This document shows positions 7,847 to 16,613 of a DNA stretch of 64,000 bases, in pieces; position 1 is the first letter of the stretch, and the number at the start of each line of letters is the position of its first letter. The notes under the pieces were generated by a model that saw nothing but the letters and a program-made list of their open reading frames with translations, was not told the DNA's origin and did not search any database. The translations under genes and the position numbers were made by a program. This DNA is from Syntrophaceae bacterium (GTDB lineage: Bacteria; Desulfobacterota; BSN033; UBA1163), in NCBI GenBank assembly GCA_013388635.1, contig JACAEX010000043.1, positions 1-64,000 on the forward strand, read 5' to 3'.

Positions 7847-8797
7847 ATGTTGAGGAAAGTCATTGTTGGGCTATTAGTCAGTTTGGTTTTCTTAATTGGC
7901 GTGCCACTTCAGGCAGCGGAATTTCCGACGAAGGAGGTACAGGTGATCATCCCCTGGGCACCAGGAGGGGCAACAGATCTGATCTTCCGAGCGCTGGCTG
8001 CAACCACAGGAAAATACTTAGGGAAGGCTGTCGTCATTATCAACCGGCCAGGTGCAGGAGGTGCAGTGGGATATACCGAAGGCATGAGAGCAGCACCCGA
8101 TGGATATACCCTCACCTCAGCGGTCACCCCCCTGACCATCCTGCCCCATCAGGTGACCACTGCCTTCACCTACAAAAACTTCGATGCGGTGATCAATGTC
8201 GTAAGCGATCCATCGATGTTTCTGGTGAGGTCTGACTCACAATGGAAGACCCTGAAAGAATTTGTCGACTATGCCAAGAAGAATCCGGGCATGATCACAG
8301 TGGGGAATTCAGGCGCAGGAGGAGGAGTTCATCTCGTGGCCCTCGCCTTTGAGAAAGCAGCCGGTGTGAAGTTCAACCATATCCCATTCTCTGGCGGAGG
8401 TCCATCGGTCACCGCCCTTCTCGGAGGCCATATCCATGCTGTCTCAGTGTCACCGCCCGAAGGGATCGAGCATGTCAAGTCAGGGAGGTTGAAGATCATG
8501 GCCCTCTTTGCAGAAAAGAGGTTTGAACTCTTTCCTGACGTTCCGACCGTAAGGGAACAGGGCATCAATTTTGTCATGGGCATGTGGCGCGGATTGATTG
8601 CGCCCAAGGGCACTCCGCCCGATGTGATCAAAAAACTTCACGATGCCTTCAAACAGGGAATGGATGATCCGGTCTTCAGAAAGAATGCAAGAGATATGTC
8701 GGTCAATCTCCATTACCTCGGCCCGGAGGCCTTTGAAAAACTGATGGCCCATGATCACGAATTCTTTGGTCAGTTGGTCAAGGAGATCAAAAAGTAG
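7847..8797 (+). CDS. tctC: TTT periplasmic solute-binding protein TctC (set 1)
   Basis: A 316-residue binding protein of the Bug/TctC family. A signal peptide of about 23 residues (hydrophobic LLVSLVFLIGVPLQA) precedes the mature start AAEFPTKEVQ. Diagnostic motifs are IPWAPGGATD near residue 36 and NRPGAGGAVGYTEG near 65; these loops form the carboxylate site in the family. It would capture an organic acid in the periplasm and deliver it to TctAB. Start fixed by AAAGGAGGT. The orphan DctP starts 21 bases downstream. Confidence 0.9.
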   Translation: MLRKVIVGLLVSLVFLIGVPLQAAEFPTKEVQVIIPWAPGGATDLIFRALAATTGKYLGKAVVIINRPGAGGAVGYTEGMRAAPDGYTLTSAVTPLTILPHQVTTAFTYKNFDAVINVVSDPSMFLVRSDSQWKTLKEFVDYAKKNPGMITVGNSGAGGGVHLVALAFEKAAGVKFNHIPFSGGGPSVTALLGGHIHAVSVSPPEGIEHVKSGRLKIMALFAEKRFELFPDVPTVREQGINFVMGMWRGLIAPKGTPPDVIKKLHDAFKQGMDDPVFRKNARDMSVNLHYLGPEAFEKLMAHDHEFFGQLVKEIKK

Positions 8798-8818
8798 TAA
8801 AAAGAAAGGAGGGTAATA

Positions 8819-9820
8819 ATGATGAAGGCTATTCGATTCGGTTTTATTCTCTCAATGATTGCGTTGGTCTGCTTTCTCTTCGGTTGTGCACAAATCACAC
8901 CCACGGCCAAACCCGCTGCGCCCGAGAAGAAGACGACCATCCGTATCGCCAGCCCATTTAAAGGAGGGATTGTCGTTGAGGCAGCGGAAAAGTTCAAGGA
9001 GCTGGTTGAGAAGGGAAGTGGCGGCCGGTTCGAGGTGAAGATCGACGCTGGCACCAAGGCGGAAATTGATATCAACAAGATGAACCGAAACGGCGAGATC
9101 GAAATGCAGTCGAACGGAACGGCTTTTCTCGAATACTACGCACCGCCGTACTATTTCTTCACCGGTCCCTACGTGATGAAGGACTTTGATCACTACATGC
9201 GCGCCTGGAACGGTAAGCTCGGCCAGCAGGCCCGGGCCCAGCTGGAGAAGAACGACCTGAAGTACCTGGCGACCATCTACCGGGGACTGCGGCAGACGAC
9301 CGCGAAGAAACCCCTCTACACGCCCGCTGATGTGTATAACCTGAAGCTCCGGCTGCCGCCCATTCCAAGCTGGATGGCCGTCTGGAAGGCGATCGGTGCT
9401 GACCCGGTTGGCGTGCCCTTGCCCGAACTCTATAATTTACTTAAGACGGGAAAGGCCGAGGCCTCCGAGGGCGACCTGCCACAGATCCAATCCTTCAAGC
9501 TTTACGAGGTCCAGAACTATTTGATCATTACCAATCACCTGGTCCAGACCGCAGGGATCCTGATCCACAAGCCCTTCTTCGACAAACTGTCCAAGGCGGA
9601 CCAGGATCTCTTTGTCAAGGCCGGCAAGGAGACAGAGGAGTGGGCCAATAACAAGATCAAGACCGGTGAGGCGGCCATCTTGGTGGATCTCCAGCGAAAG
9701 GGCATGCAGGTGATAATCCCTGACGCCGCATCCTTCCGGGAGAAGGCCAAGGACGCTGTCAACGAGCTATTCAAGACCCAGTGGACGGTCACCACGTGGG
9801 CAGAGGTGCTGGCTCAGTAG
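8819..9820 (+). CDS. orphan TRAP-type solute-binding lipoprotein DctP
   Basis: A 333-residue DctP-family protein. The N-terminus has a lipoprotein signal with lipobox LFGC, so it is likely lipid-anchored through the cysteine near residue 23. The DctP core is recognisable by LKLRLPPIPSWMAVWKAIGA, with the substrate-carboxylate arginine, and by PLPELYNLLKTGKAEASEGD. No DctQ/DctM genes adjoin it: it follows a TctC and is followed by a strong terminator. From about 9000 the codons turn distinctly richer in G and C at third positions (e.g. CAGGCCCGGGCCCAGCTG) than in neighbouring genes, suggesting separate acquisition. It may share the permease of the TRAP set at 12262-14042. Confidence 0.85.
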   Translation: MMKAIRFGFILSMIALVCFLFGCAQITPTAKPAAPEKKTTIRIASPFKGGIVVEAAEKFKELVEKGSGGRFEVKIDAGTKAEIDINKMNRNGEIEMQSNGTAFLEYYAPPYYFFTGPYVMKDFDHYMRAWNGKLGQQARAQLEKNDLKYLATIYRGLRQTTAKKPLYTPADVYNLKLRLPPIPSWMAVWKAIGADPVGVPLPELYNLLKTGKAEASEGDLPQIQSFKLYEVQNYLIITNHLVQTAGILIHKPFFDKLSKADQDLFVKAGKETEEWANNKIKTGEAAILVDLQRKGMQVIIPDAASFREKAKDAVNELFKTQWTVTTWAEVLAQ

Positions 9821-9852
9821 GTTATGTTAAGAATAGATGGCTAAAGTGAATC

Positions 9853-9908
9853 TCCCTCCTTCCCACATCCCCCCTGCGACAGGGAGGGGGGAAGGGGGGA
9901 TTTTTTTT
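9853..9908 (+). terminator. rho-independent terminator after the orphan DctP
   Basis: TCCCTCCTTCCC (9853-9864) pairs with GGGAAGGGGGGA (9889-9900) with one G-U wobble, and an inner C-rich/G-rich arm extends the stem. Eight Ts (9901-9908) follow immediately. This is the clearest intrinsic terminator in the window. Confidence 0.85.
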
Positions 9909-9978
9909 GGATAGAAGGTTTATCATTTCGTTTAAGATTCTATCTCTAAATTTTCGCTATTCAGAACAAGGAGAGAAA

Positions 9979-11097
9979 ATGGGAACCGCGGATGAGATCA
10001 AAGAGAAGGAGAGACGTGTGAGGGAATTGCTTAGAGAGAAGGGGCTCAGGGCTCTCCTTCTTAAACGGCACGCAAACTTCTCCTGGATGACGGGTGGTGG
10101 CCTCAACATCGTGGGGATTGCTACGGAGATGGGATCCACCTCTCTTCTCATCACAGAGGACTCAAAATTTCTCATCTCGAACAATATCGAGGTCTCGAGG
10201 ATGGTCGATGAGGAAGGGCTGGGAAAGCAGGGATACGGGGTGAAGACCTTTCCCTGGTACGAAGACCAGGAGGCTTCCATGGTGGGGGAGCTGGTCGGGA
10301 AGGATCCCTTTGGAAGCGATGTTCCGTTCCCGAATGCGACCGTGGTCGCAGAGGATGTGGCCAGGCTCCGTTACTCTTTAACCCCGGAGGAGCAGGAGCG
10401 GTATCGCTGGCTGGGGGAAAGGGTCTCCCTGGCTCTTGAAAGGACAATGATCGCAGCCAGGCCAGGAGAGAAGGAGTCTGAAGTGATCGGAAGGCTCTGT
10501 CATGAGCTTTGGAGGGATCGGATTGACACCGTCACGTTAATGGGGGCTGCAGACGATCGGATCTCCAATTTTCGCCATCCCATTCCTTCAGAAAAGAGGG
10601 TCGAAAAATATCTGATGGTCTCTGTCTGCGCTCGAAAGTGGGGGCTGATCGTCTCGCTCACCCGATTCGTCCACTTTGGGAAGGTGTTAGAAGAGTTGAG
10701 AGAGAAGTACGAGGCCAATGTCTTCATCGACTGCACCTTCATGGCCCACACCCGGCCAGGAGTTTTGGCGAGGGAGGTGCTTCAGAAGGGGATCGATGCC
10801 TATCACCAAAAGGGATACCCGGAGGAGTGGAAACTTCACCACCAGGGAGGTGCGATCGGCTACACGGGAAGAGATTATCGGGTCAATCTCAAGACACCCG
10901 ATCTCATCCAAGAGAATCAGGCCTTCACCTGGAACCCCTCCCTTACCGGAACGAAATCAGAGGATACCATCCTCGCCACCTCAAAGGGTCCTGAAATGAT
11001 CACCAGACCCATCCTCTATCCAACCTTTTCCTTGAGAGTGGAAGGGATCTCCTTCATTCGACCCGCGATCTTAGAGAAGAAAGGAGACGGTTCATAA
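9979..11097 (+). CDS. M24 (pita-bread fold) protein lacking most metal ligands
   Basis: A 372-residue member of the Xaa-Pro peptidase/creatinase superfamily: N-terminal creatinase-like domain (1-135), then the C-terminal pita-bread domain. The canonical metal-binding stretch with two aspartates appears as MVSVCARKWGLIVSLTRF (213-230), with serines at 215 and 226. The glutamate of the FTIEP motif is N319 (FTWNP). Only E328 (SEDTIL) of the clear ligands remains, and the histidine position reads HQGGAIG. It therefore resembles metal-free members such as creatinase rather than a peptidase. ATG 9979 follows AAGGAGAGAA; a 24-residue upstream extension is unlikely. It sits upstream of the DctPQM system. 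Its reaction is unknown. Confidence 0.8.
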   Translation: MGTADEIKEKERRVRELLREKGLRALLLKRHANFSWMTGGGLNIVGIATEMGSTSLLITEDSKFLISNNIEVSRMVDEEGLGKQGYGVKTFPWYEDQEASMVGELVGKDPFGSDVPFPNATVVAEDVARLRYSLTPEEQERYRWLGERVSLALERTMIAARPGEKESEVIGRLCHELWRDRIDTVTLMGAADDRISNFRHPIPSEKRVEKYLMVSVCARKWGLIVSLTRFVHFGKVLEELREKYEANVFIDCTFMAHTRPGVLAREVLQKGIDAYHQKGYPEEWKLHHQGGAIGYTGRDYRVNLKTPDLIQENQAFTWNPSLTGTKSEDTILATSKGPEMITRPILYPTFSLRVEGISFIRPAILEKKGDGS

Positions 11098-11175
11098 TTC
11101 GCAGTTCGGAGTGATGAGTTGGAAGTTAATAAATTTAGAGCCCAAAATCAAAAACGAATAAAGGAGGGATGAATA

Positions 11176-12174
11176 ATGAAAAAAGTTAGCTCAATTCTTA
11201 CTTTAATATTTTTATTTACTATTTTTGCTTCGTCTGCCTTTGCGGCAAAGGTGACGCTGCGCTATGGTCATGCCAATGCGGTAACCTACCCCTATCATAT
11301 CGCAGGGGTTGCCTTTGCTAAGGCAGTGGAGGAAAAGTCGAAGGGGACATTGGAAGTTAAAATCTTTCCTTTGGGACAACTTGGAGGAGAGAGAGACATT
11401 ACAGAGGGGCTTCAACTAGGGACCATCGATCTTCAGGGAACCTCTCTCGGAGTAACCGGAACGTTCATCAAAGTTCTCAATATTTATAATCTCCCATTCA
11501 TCTTCAAAGGCCCGGAGCACTTCATGAAGGTTACCCATGGACCACTGGGAGAATGGGTTCTGAAAGAGGTGATCAAAGAAGGCGAAAGAGTCAATCTGAA
11601 ACCCCTCTCCATCGCTGGACCCGCATTTAGAGTGCCAATGAACAATATCAGACCAATCACCAAGCTCGAGGACTTCAAAGGGCTTAAGATTCGGACGATG
11701 GAAGTCCCTCTTCACAAAGACGCCTATAAGGCCCTGGGAGCAAGTCCTGTTCCGCTGCCTTTTGGTGAACTCTATACAGCCCTAAAGACAGGCGTGGTGG
11801 ATGGAAATGAAAATGGACCAGCCACGCTGGAAGCCATGAAGTTTTACGAAGTCCAGAAATATGTCACCTATCTGCCCATCCTTTCGAACGGTGGTGCCTT
11901 CCTGATGAGCCTCAAGACCTTCAATAAGCTCTCTCCGGAACACCAGAAAGTGATTGTGGAAAGCATCCCCGCATGGACCAAAGCAATGGATGAGGAATGC
12001 TTGAGGCAGGACAAAGAGGCTCTGGCCAAGATGGAGGCTAAGGGAACAAGAATCAATTATATTAAGGATCTCAAACCTTACATTGATGCCACCGCCTCTG
12101 TTCGGGCCGAGGCAACAAAGGCCTGGCCGAAGGAATGGGTGGATGTGGTTGAGAGGATATTGAAGTTGGATTGA
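11176..12174 (+). CDS. dctP: TRAP periplasmic solute-binding protein DctP
   Basis: A 332-residue DctP-family binding protein with a clear cleavable signal peptide (MKKVSSILTL..., cleavage near AFA-AK at 23). Conserved elements are GQLGGERDITEGLQLG near 64 and GLKIRTMEVPLHKDAYKALG near 170, whose arginine normally clamps the substrate carboxylate, followed by PLPFGELYTALKTGVVDGNE. It delivers an organic or sugar acid to DctQM in the inner membrane. Start ATG follows AAAGGAGGGATGAAT. It is the first gene of a complete P-Q-M set. Confidence 0.92.
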   Translation: MKKVSSILTLIFLFTIFASSAFAAKVTLRYGHANAVTYPYHIAGVAFAKAVEEKSKGTLEVKIFPLGQLGGERDITEGLQLGTIDLQGTSLGVTGTFIKVLNIYNLPFIFKGPEHFMKVTHGPLGEWVLKEVIKEGERVNLKPLSIAGPAFRVPMNNIRPITKLEDFKGLKIRTMEVPLHKDAYKALGASPVPLPFGELYTALKTGVVDGNENGPATLEAMKFYEVQKYVTYLPILSNGGAFLMSLKTFNKLSPEHQKVIVESIPAWTKAMDEECLRQDKEALAKMEAKGTRINYIKDLKPYIDATASVRAEATKAWPKEWVDVVERILKLD

Positions 12175-12261
12175 TTTGCCGTGCAACGGCACAAGAATCT
12201 GGAGGGAGGCGGAACGGTGTCTGTCAGCCGCCTCCTGATTTTCATTTTTCAGGAGAAGAGG

Positions 12262-12768
12262 ATGTCCTACTTGGTTCATCGACTCAACCGTGTCGGAAAT
12301 CTTTTGGAAAGGATTCTTTCAGTATTGGTTGGGGTTGCTCTTGCAGGATTTGCTGCCACTGTGATTTTGGAAGTCTTCTGTCGCTATTTCCTGGGGTTTT
12401 CCCTCTACTGGTCCAATGAGTTGGCCACTTACCTCTTTATCTACCTCGTCTTCTTCGGTGGAAGCGTGGCCCTCAAGAGGGGAGAGCTCATGAATGTGGC
12501 CTTCGTCAAAGACCGCCTTTCCCCAAAATGGCAGAACGGAGCAACTCTTTTAATGTTCCTGATCATGATGACCTTTTCCTTGATGGCCTCGGCTTTCTCC
12601 ACCGTCCTGATTCAGACGAGCATCAAGACAAAGACAGTGAGTCCGGCCATGCTCATCCCCATGGCTATCGTCTATCTCCCAATCTTTTTCGGCTTCGGAT
12701 TCTTGGCCTTCTTCTCATTGGTCGGATTCGTCAATACATTTGTCCACGGATCCCTTAAGGAGAGATAG
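12262..12768 (+). CDS. dctQ: TRAP small membrane subunit DctQ
   Basis: A 168-residue protein with four predicted transmembrane helices. It includes the family pattern EVFCRYFLGFSLYWSNELATYLF at about 38-60 (a tryptophan-x-x-glutamate helix) and VFFGGSVALKRGELMNV. It joins the large subunit DctM in the membrane. The ATG at 12262 preceded by AGGAGAAGAG is preferred over an upstream GTG that would add a 27-residue non-hydrophobic leader. DctM begins two bases after its stop, so translation is probably coupled. Confidence 0.9.
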   Translation: MSYLVHRLNRVGNLLERILSVLVGVALAGFAATVILEVFCRYFLGFSLYWSNELATYLFIYLVFFGGSVALKRGELMNVAFVKDRLSPKWQNGATLLMFLIMMTFSLMASAFSTVLIQTSIKTKTVSPAMLIPMAIVYLPIFFGFGFLAFFSLVGFVNTFVHGSLKER

Positions 12769-12770
12769 AG

Positions 12771-14042
12771 ATGCTCATCGTTCTCATCTTCATCCTCTTG
12801 TTAATGATCGGGGTCCCTATCGTATTCGTTCTGGGTGTCAGCGGGGCGGCATCGATTCTTCAAGCGGGCCTCCCGCTGGTTCTACTTCCCCAGAGGATGT
12901 TTGTGGGTCTCAACTCCTTCCTTCTGATCTCGGTTCCGCTCTTTATCTTGGCAGGAAATCTGATGAACACCTGTGGGATCACTCCGCGAATCGTCAATTT
13001 CTCCAACATGCTTGTTGGAAGGATCAGAGGTGGCCTGAGCTATGTGACATTGGTCGCTATGGATTTTTCTTCAGGCATAACAGGAGCTGGATCGGCGGAT
13101 ACCTCAGCGATCGGGTCTGTGATGATCCCCGCAATGGTAAAGGAGGGATATACGCCCGAGTATGCAGCAGGGCTGACGGCTGTTGGGGCCACCGTGGGAC
13201 CGATCATCCCTCCCAGCATTGCGTTCATCATTTACGGAGCCATGACAGAGGTCTCCATTGCCGACCTTTTCCTCGCGGGCTTCGTTCCAGGATTTATGTT
13301 CACACTGGCTCTGATGGCGGTTGCTCGATATTATGCAATCAAACAGAACCATCCCGTCCGAATTGTCAGAGTCACCTGGAAAGAATTCTTTAGGGCGATG
13401 GTGGACGCCTTCCCTGCTCTTTCAATGCCTCTTTTAGTTCTTGGAGGTATTCTCACCGGGGTCTTCACTCCCACAGAGGCGGCTGCGGCTGGGGTTTTTT
13501 ATTCCTTGGTCATCGGGATATTCGTCTACAGGGAATTGAAACTCAAACAGCTATGGCCCATCCTAAAGGAAACAGGGATTATGTCAGGAGGGATCATGCT
13601 GATCGTGGCCAACGCCTCCCTCTTCTCATGGATCATAGCTGCTGAAGGGATTCCTCAGAAGGTGGCTGACGGAATCGGCTACCTCACCCAGAATCCCTAT
13701 ATGGTTCTTTTCTGGATCAATCTCTTTCTTCTCTTTTTAGGATGTATTATGGAAACCCTCGCCGCCATCATCATCACGGTACCCGTTCTGCTCCCCCTCG
13801 TTAAATCGCTTGGGATTGACCCTCTCCACTTCGGGGTAGTGATGGTGGTCAATCTCAGCATAGGCTTGGCTACCCCTCCTGTAGGGGTAAATCTCTTCGT
13901 TGCTTCAGCCATTGCCAAGATCCCTTTGGAGAAGATCAGCAGGGCCATCTGGTTTTTCCTTCTTGCTCTATTGATCCCGTTAGCATTAATTACTTATATA
14001 CCCCAGATTAGCCTCTGGGTGCCCAAGCTCTTTCTGAAATAG
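12771..14042 (+). CDS. dctM: TRAP large membrane subunit DctM
   Basis: A 423-residue, about 12-helix ion-coupled permease of normal DctM length. Recognisable signatures are LFILAGNLMNTCGIT near residue 60, SGITGAGSADTSAIGSVMIPAM near 102, GATVGPIIPPSIAFIIYG near 141 and GIFTPTEAAAA-type GVFTPTEAAAAGVFY near 227. These glycine-rich hairpins form the substrate and sodium sites in the family. It completes the P-Q-M operon begun at 11176. A hairpin follows at 14057. Confidence 0.93.
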   Translation: MLIVLIFILLLMIGVPIVFVLGVSGAASILQAGLPLVLLPQRMFVGLNSFLLISVPLFILAGNLMNTCGITPRIVNFSNMLVGRIRGGLSYVTLVAMDFSSGITGAGSADTSAIGSVMIPAMVKEGYTPEYAAGLTAVGATVGPIIPPSIAFIIYGAMTEVSIADLFLAGFVPGFMFTLALMAVARYYAIKQNHPVRIVRVTWKEFFRAMVDAFPALSMPLLVLGGILTGVFTPTEAAAAGVFYSLVIGIFVYRELKLKQLWPILKETGIMSGGIMLIVANASLFSWIIAAEGIPQKVADGIGYLTQNPYMVLFWINLFLLFLGCIMETLAAIIITVPVLLPLVKSLGIDPLHFGVVMVVNLSIGLATPPVGVNLFVASAIAKIPLEKISRAIWFFLLALLIPLALITYIPQISLWVPKLFLK

Positions 14043-14056
14043 GATAGTTTTCCACG

Positions 14057-14086
14057 CCATCCACCTCCCGTTGAGGGAGGGGATGG
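14057..14086 (+). terminator. hairpin after the TRAP P-Q-M operon
   Basis: CCATCC-a-CCTCCC (from 14057) and GGGAGG-GGATGG (to 14086) pair around a short loop. No U-tract follows, so it may act as a 3'-end stabiliser or a weak terminator before the next dehydrogenase gene. Confidence 0.45.
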
Positions 14087-14128
14087 GGTAAGAGGTTCAA
14101 AAAAGACTTATCGGAGTAGAAAAAGGTC

Positions 14129-15142
14129 ATGAATCGAAGGATTCGGCTTGGAGTGATTGGCTGTGGAAGAATAGCTCAGGCCCATCTTTCGGCCATTGAG
14201 AATTTAAAAGCTGAAGCGGAACTCATCGCTGTTGCGGACTCCGATGAGAAAAGGGCAAAGGAGGCCAAGGAGCGCTTCGGGGCAAAAACGTTCACCCCTC
14301 GTTTCGAAGAGGTTCTTCATCTCCCTGAGATCGAGGCAGTCGTCATCGCCCTGCCCAACCATCTTCACCATTCCGTAACACTGGAGGCCGCTCAGGCGAA
14401 GAAACATATCCTGGTCGAGAAACCAATGGCCCTCAATTTAAGCCAGGCAAAGGAGATGGTGGAGGCAGCCAAAGGAAATGGAGTCACCCTGATGGTAGGC
14501 CAGAGCAGAAGATTTTCTGATGCGGTCTTTGAGCTTCAGAGGCGTCTTCCTGAAATTGGGAATCTCTTCCGAGTCCAGATCTCCTTCCTGGTCTCTTTTC
14601 CCTCTCCACCTGCCACGTGGTGGAAAAGATCAGAGGAGGCGGGAGGGCTTGTCATTCTGCTCCAAGGAAGCCATTCCATCGATTCCATTTTGACCTGGAT
14701 CGGAAAGGTCCCCAGTCATGTCTGCGCATTCTCTTCGAAACAGAACCGGCAATGGGAAGGAGAGGACGAAGCAGATATCCTTCTCGCATTTGATCAGGGT
14801 GAGCTGGCATCGGTTCACCTTTCGCTTAGCACCTCTCCGGAGATCCATGAGGCCATTCTGGTTGGAACGAGGGGAGTGATGAAATTAACCGAGTATTCGA
14901 CCGGAAGACCATTTGGATTTGGTCATCATCTCGATCTAAATGGAAAGAGAATCTACTCAGGTGATCAGGTTCCACCCCATTACAGCCTTCAGCTCAGGGA
15001 GTTTATCAAAGCGCTCCGAAGCGGTCAGCCCCCTATCGCCTCTGGAGAAGAGGTGTTAAAGACCATGTTGGTCCTGGACGCTGCGAGATTGTCTGATCAG
15101 GAAAGAAGGATCGTCCATATCAAAGGAGGTGTTTTAAGATGA
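14129..15142 (+). CDS. Gfo/Idh/MocA-family oxidoreductase
   Basis: A 337-residue NAD(P)-dependent dehydrogenase of usual length. The Rossmann motif GVIGCGRIAQAH is at 8-19 and the family signature EKP at 97-99 (VEKPMAL). Family members oxidise sugars, inositols or sugar derivatives. The C-terminal domain (about 125-330) forms the open beta sheet of the substrate site. Its stop overlaps the start of the next small gene in an ATGA arrangement, indicating translational coupling. It lies between TRAP and TTT uptake genes, so it probably acts on the imported compound. Confidence 0.87.
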   Translation: MNRRIRLGVIGCGRIAQAHLSAIENLKAEAELIAVADSDEKRAKEAKERFGAKTFTPRFEEVLHLPEIEAVVIALPNHLHHSVTLEAAQAKKHILVEKPMALNLSQAKEMVEAAKGNGVTLMVGQSRRFSDAVFELQRRLPEIGNLFRVQISFLVSFPSPPATWWKRSEEAGGLVILLQGSHSIDSILTWIGKVPSHVCAFSSKQNRQWEGEDEADILLAFDQGELASVHLSLSTSPEIHEAILVGTRGVMKLTEYSTGRPFGFGHHLDLNGKRIYSGDQVPPHYSLQLREFIKALRSGQPPIASGEEVLKTMLVLDAARLSDQERRIVHIKGGVLR

Positions 15143-15432
15143 TCGAAAGGCATGTGACGTTTAATGTCATCCCTGGTAAGGAGAAGGATTTTGAGAAACT
15201 CTTTAAAGAGGAGTACAGTGTGGCGATGTCGAAACAGCCTGGTTTCGTCTCGGTGACCCTCCTCAAGGAGCATGAAAAGGAGGCGGTCTATCAGATGGTC
15301 ATCCGATTTCAGTCCCTTGAGACCGCAGCAGCCTGGAGGGACTCGGCCGACCATAAGGCCCTCTCTCCCAAGATCAAGGCCCTCTATAAAGAGAGCACGG
15401 TTCAGGTCTATGAGGTGATCGGCCAGAGGTAG
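15139..15432 (+). CDS. small antibiotic-biosynthesis-monooxygenase (ABM/dimeric alpha-beta barrel) protein
   Basis: A 97-residue product with the ferredoxin-like alpha/beta pattern of ABM proteins: HVTFNVIPGKEKDFEKLF, GFVSVTLLKEHE, and YQMVIRFQSLETAAAWRDSA. Proteins of this fold form dimers and act as small monooxygenases, isomerases or heme-degrading enzymes; many have no known role. It overlaps the preceding dehydrogenase by four bases (ATGA), so the two are made together. In an apparent anaerobe a monooxygenase role is doubtful; an isomerase or lactone-handling role is possible. This is inference. Confidence 0.75.
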   Translation: MIERHVTFNVIPGKEKDFEKLFKEEYSVAMSKQPGFVSVTLLKEHEKEAVYQMVIRFQSLETAAAWRDSADHKALSPKIKALYKESTVQVYEVIGQR

Positions 15433-15536
15433 AGCGTTCGCCATCGTGCAGAGGTCTGCTTTGACAGGATCGATCCGAGTATGATAAGGATCGATCGGTA
15501 GATCTACCAAACCCAATGAAAGGAGGAGGGAGGATT

Positions 15537-16544
15537 ATGGGAAGAAAAATTTTTGTGACGGCATTGGTGATGGCGATCGTTTCTCTCTGCTGGGGTCTCA
15601 CCCAGGCCCAGGAATGGAAACCGACGAAACCGATCCGAATCATTGTCCCCTGGGGCGCAGGCGGTTCTACGGATCAGGCGGTCCGCTCGATCGTGGCCGA
15701 CCTTGAGGAAGCCCTGGGACAGAAGGTGGTCGTGGTCAACCAACCCGGAGGAGGTGGAGCGATTGGAACGAAGAGTGTCCTGGACGCACCCTGCGACGGG
15801 TACACCTGGGCCTCTGGTGCGGTGAAAGACCTCGGCATCTACATCATCACTGGAACCTTGAACACAAAGGTTCAAGACTGGCACATCTATCTCAACAGTG
15901 CAAATGCCACCCTTGTCTCTGTGAACCCAAATGCTCCGATCAAGGACTTCGCTGAATTTCTCGATCTCATGAAGAAGGACCCAAAAAAGATATCGGTCGG
16001 AATCGCCGGCATCCCCTCAGCCGGACACTCGGCCATCGAGGCGATCAAGCGTGCCAATGGCGGTGACTACAAACTCGTCAGCTATGACGGAGGTGCTCCT
16101 GCTGTGATTGCCACGGTGGCAGGTGAAACCATGGCTACGACCCAGCTTCTCAGCGAGCAGATTGAGATGATTCGAGGCAAGAAACTGCGGCCTCTGGCCG
16201 CGCTGGCCCCGGACGACCTGATCATCGAGGGCTTTGGCACCGTGCCCTCTGCGACCAGGTGGCTTCCCAAGGTCGCAGCCGATCCCATCTATTTTGGAAT
16301 CTGGATACCCAAATGCGCTCCAAAGGAGGTCGTCGAGACGATGAACAGGGTGTGGCGGGAGAAAGTGGCCAACTCAAAATCTCTAAAAGAGTTCGCCAGA
16401 CTTCGTGGCCAGATCGTGGCGCCCTATTACGGGGAGGAGGCCTTTAAAAAGGCATGGCCAACCATTGTGAACGCAGCATGGGGACTCTATGACGGAGGCA
16501 AGGCCAAGGTGAAACCTGACGAAGTCGGGATGCCCCGACCGTAA
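15537..16544 (+). CDS. tctC: TTT periplasmic solute-binding protein TctC (set 2)
   Basis: A 335-residue TctC/Bug-family protein with a signal peptide of about 24 residues (ALVMAIVSLCWGLTQAQ). Diagnostic loops are IVPWGAGGSTDQAVR near 37 and NQPGGGGAIGTKSV near 68. The ATG at 15537 lies 6 bases after AGGAGGAGGGAGG; an upstream ATG would place the ribosome site inside the coding region. Set 2 has the order C-B-A, unlike sets 1 and 3 (B-A-C), and its sequence is clearly different, so it likely takes a different acid. A hairpin separates it from tctB. Confidence 0.9.
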   Translation: MGRKIFVTALVMAIVSLCWGLTQAQEWKPTKPIRIIVPWGAGGSTDQAVRSIVADLEEALGQKVVVVNQPGGGGAIGTKSVLDAPCDGYTWASGAVKDLGIYIITGTLNTKVQDWHIYLNSANATLVSVNPNAPIKDFAEFLDLMKKDPKKISVGIAGIPSAGHSAIEAIKRANGGDYKLVSYDGGAPAVIATVAGETMATTQLLSEQIEMIRGKKLRPLAALAPDDLIIEGFGTVPSATRWLPKVAADPIYFGIWIPKCAPKEVVETMNRVWREKVANSKSLKEFARLRGQIVAPYYGEEAFKKAWPTIVNAAWGLYDGGKAKVKPDEVGMPRP

Positions 16545-16557
16545 GGAGAAGAGATCC

Positions 16558-16596
16558 GAGAGGGGCGAGCTTCGGAGGAAGCTTGCCCTCTCTTTT
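16558..16596 (+). terminator. hairpin with T-run between tctC and tctB
   Basis: GAGAGGGGCGAGCTT (16558-16572) pairs with AAGCTTGCCCTCTC (16579-16592) with one bulge and one mismatch; TTTT follows. Because the permease genes continue on the same strand it probably works as a partial terminator or RNA stabiliser that keeps the binding protein more abundant than the membrane subunits. Confidence 0.65.
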
Positions 16597-16613
16597 CCAA
16601 GATCGACAGGTCA

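Noticed and set aside
12740-13393. A 217-codon plus-strand frame overlapping DctM
   Set aside because: Lies in another frame of a well-supported DctM gene and reads as Arg/Ser/Gly-rich shadow sequence.
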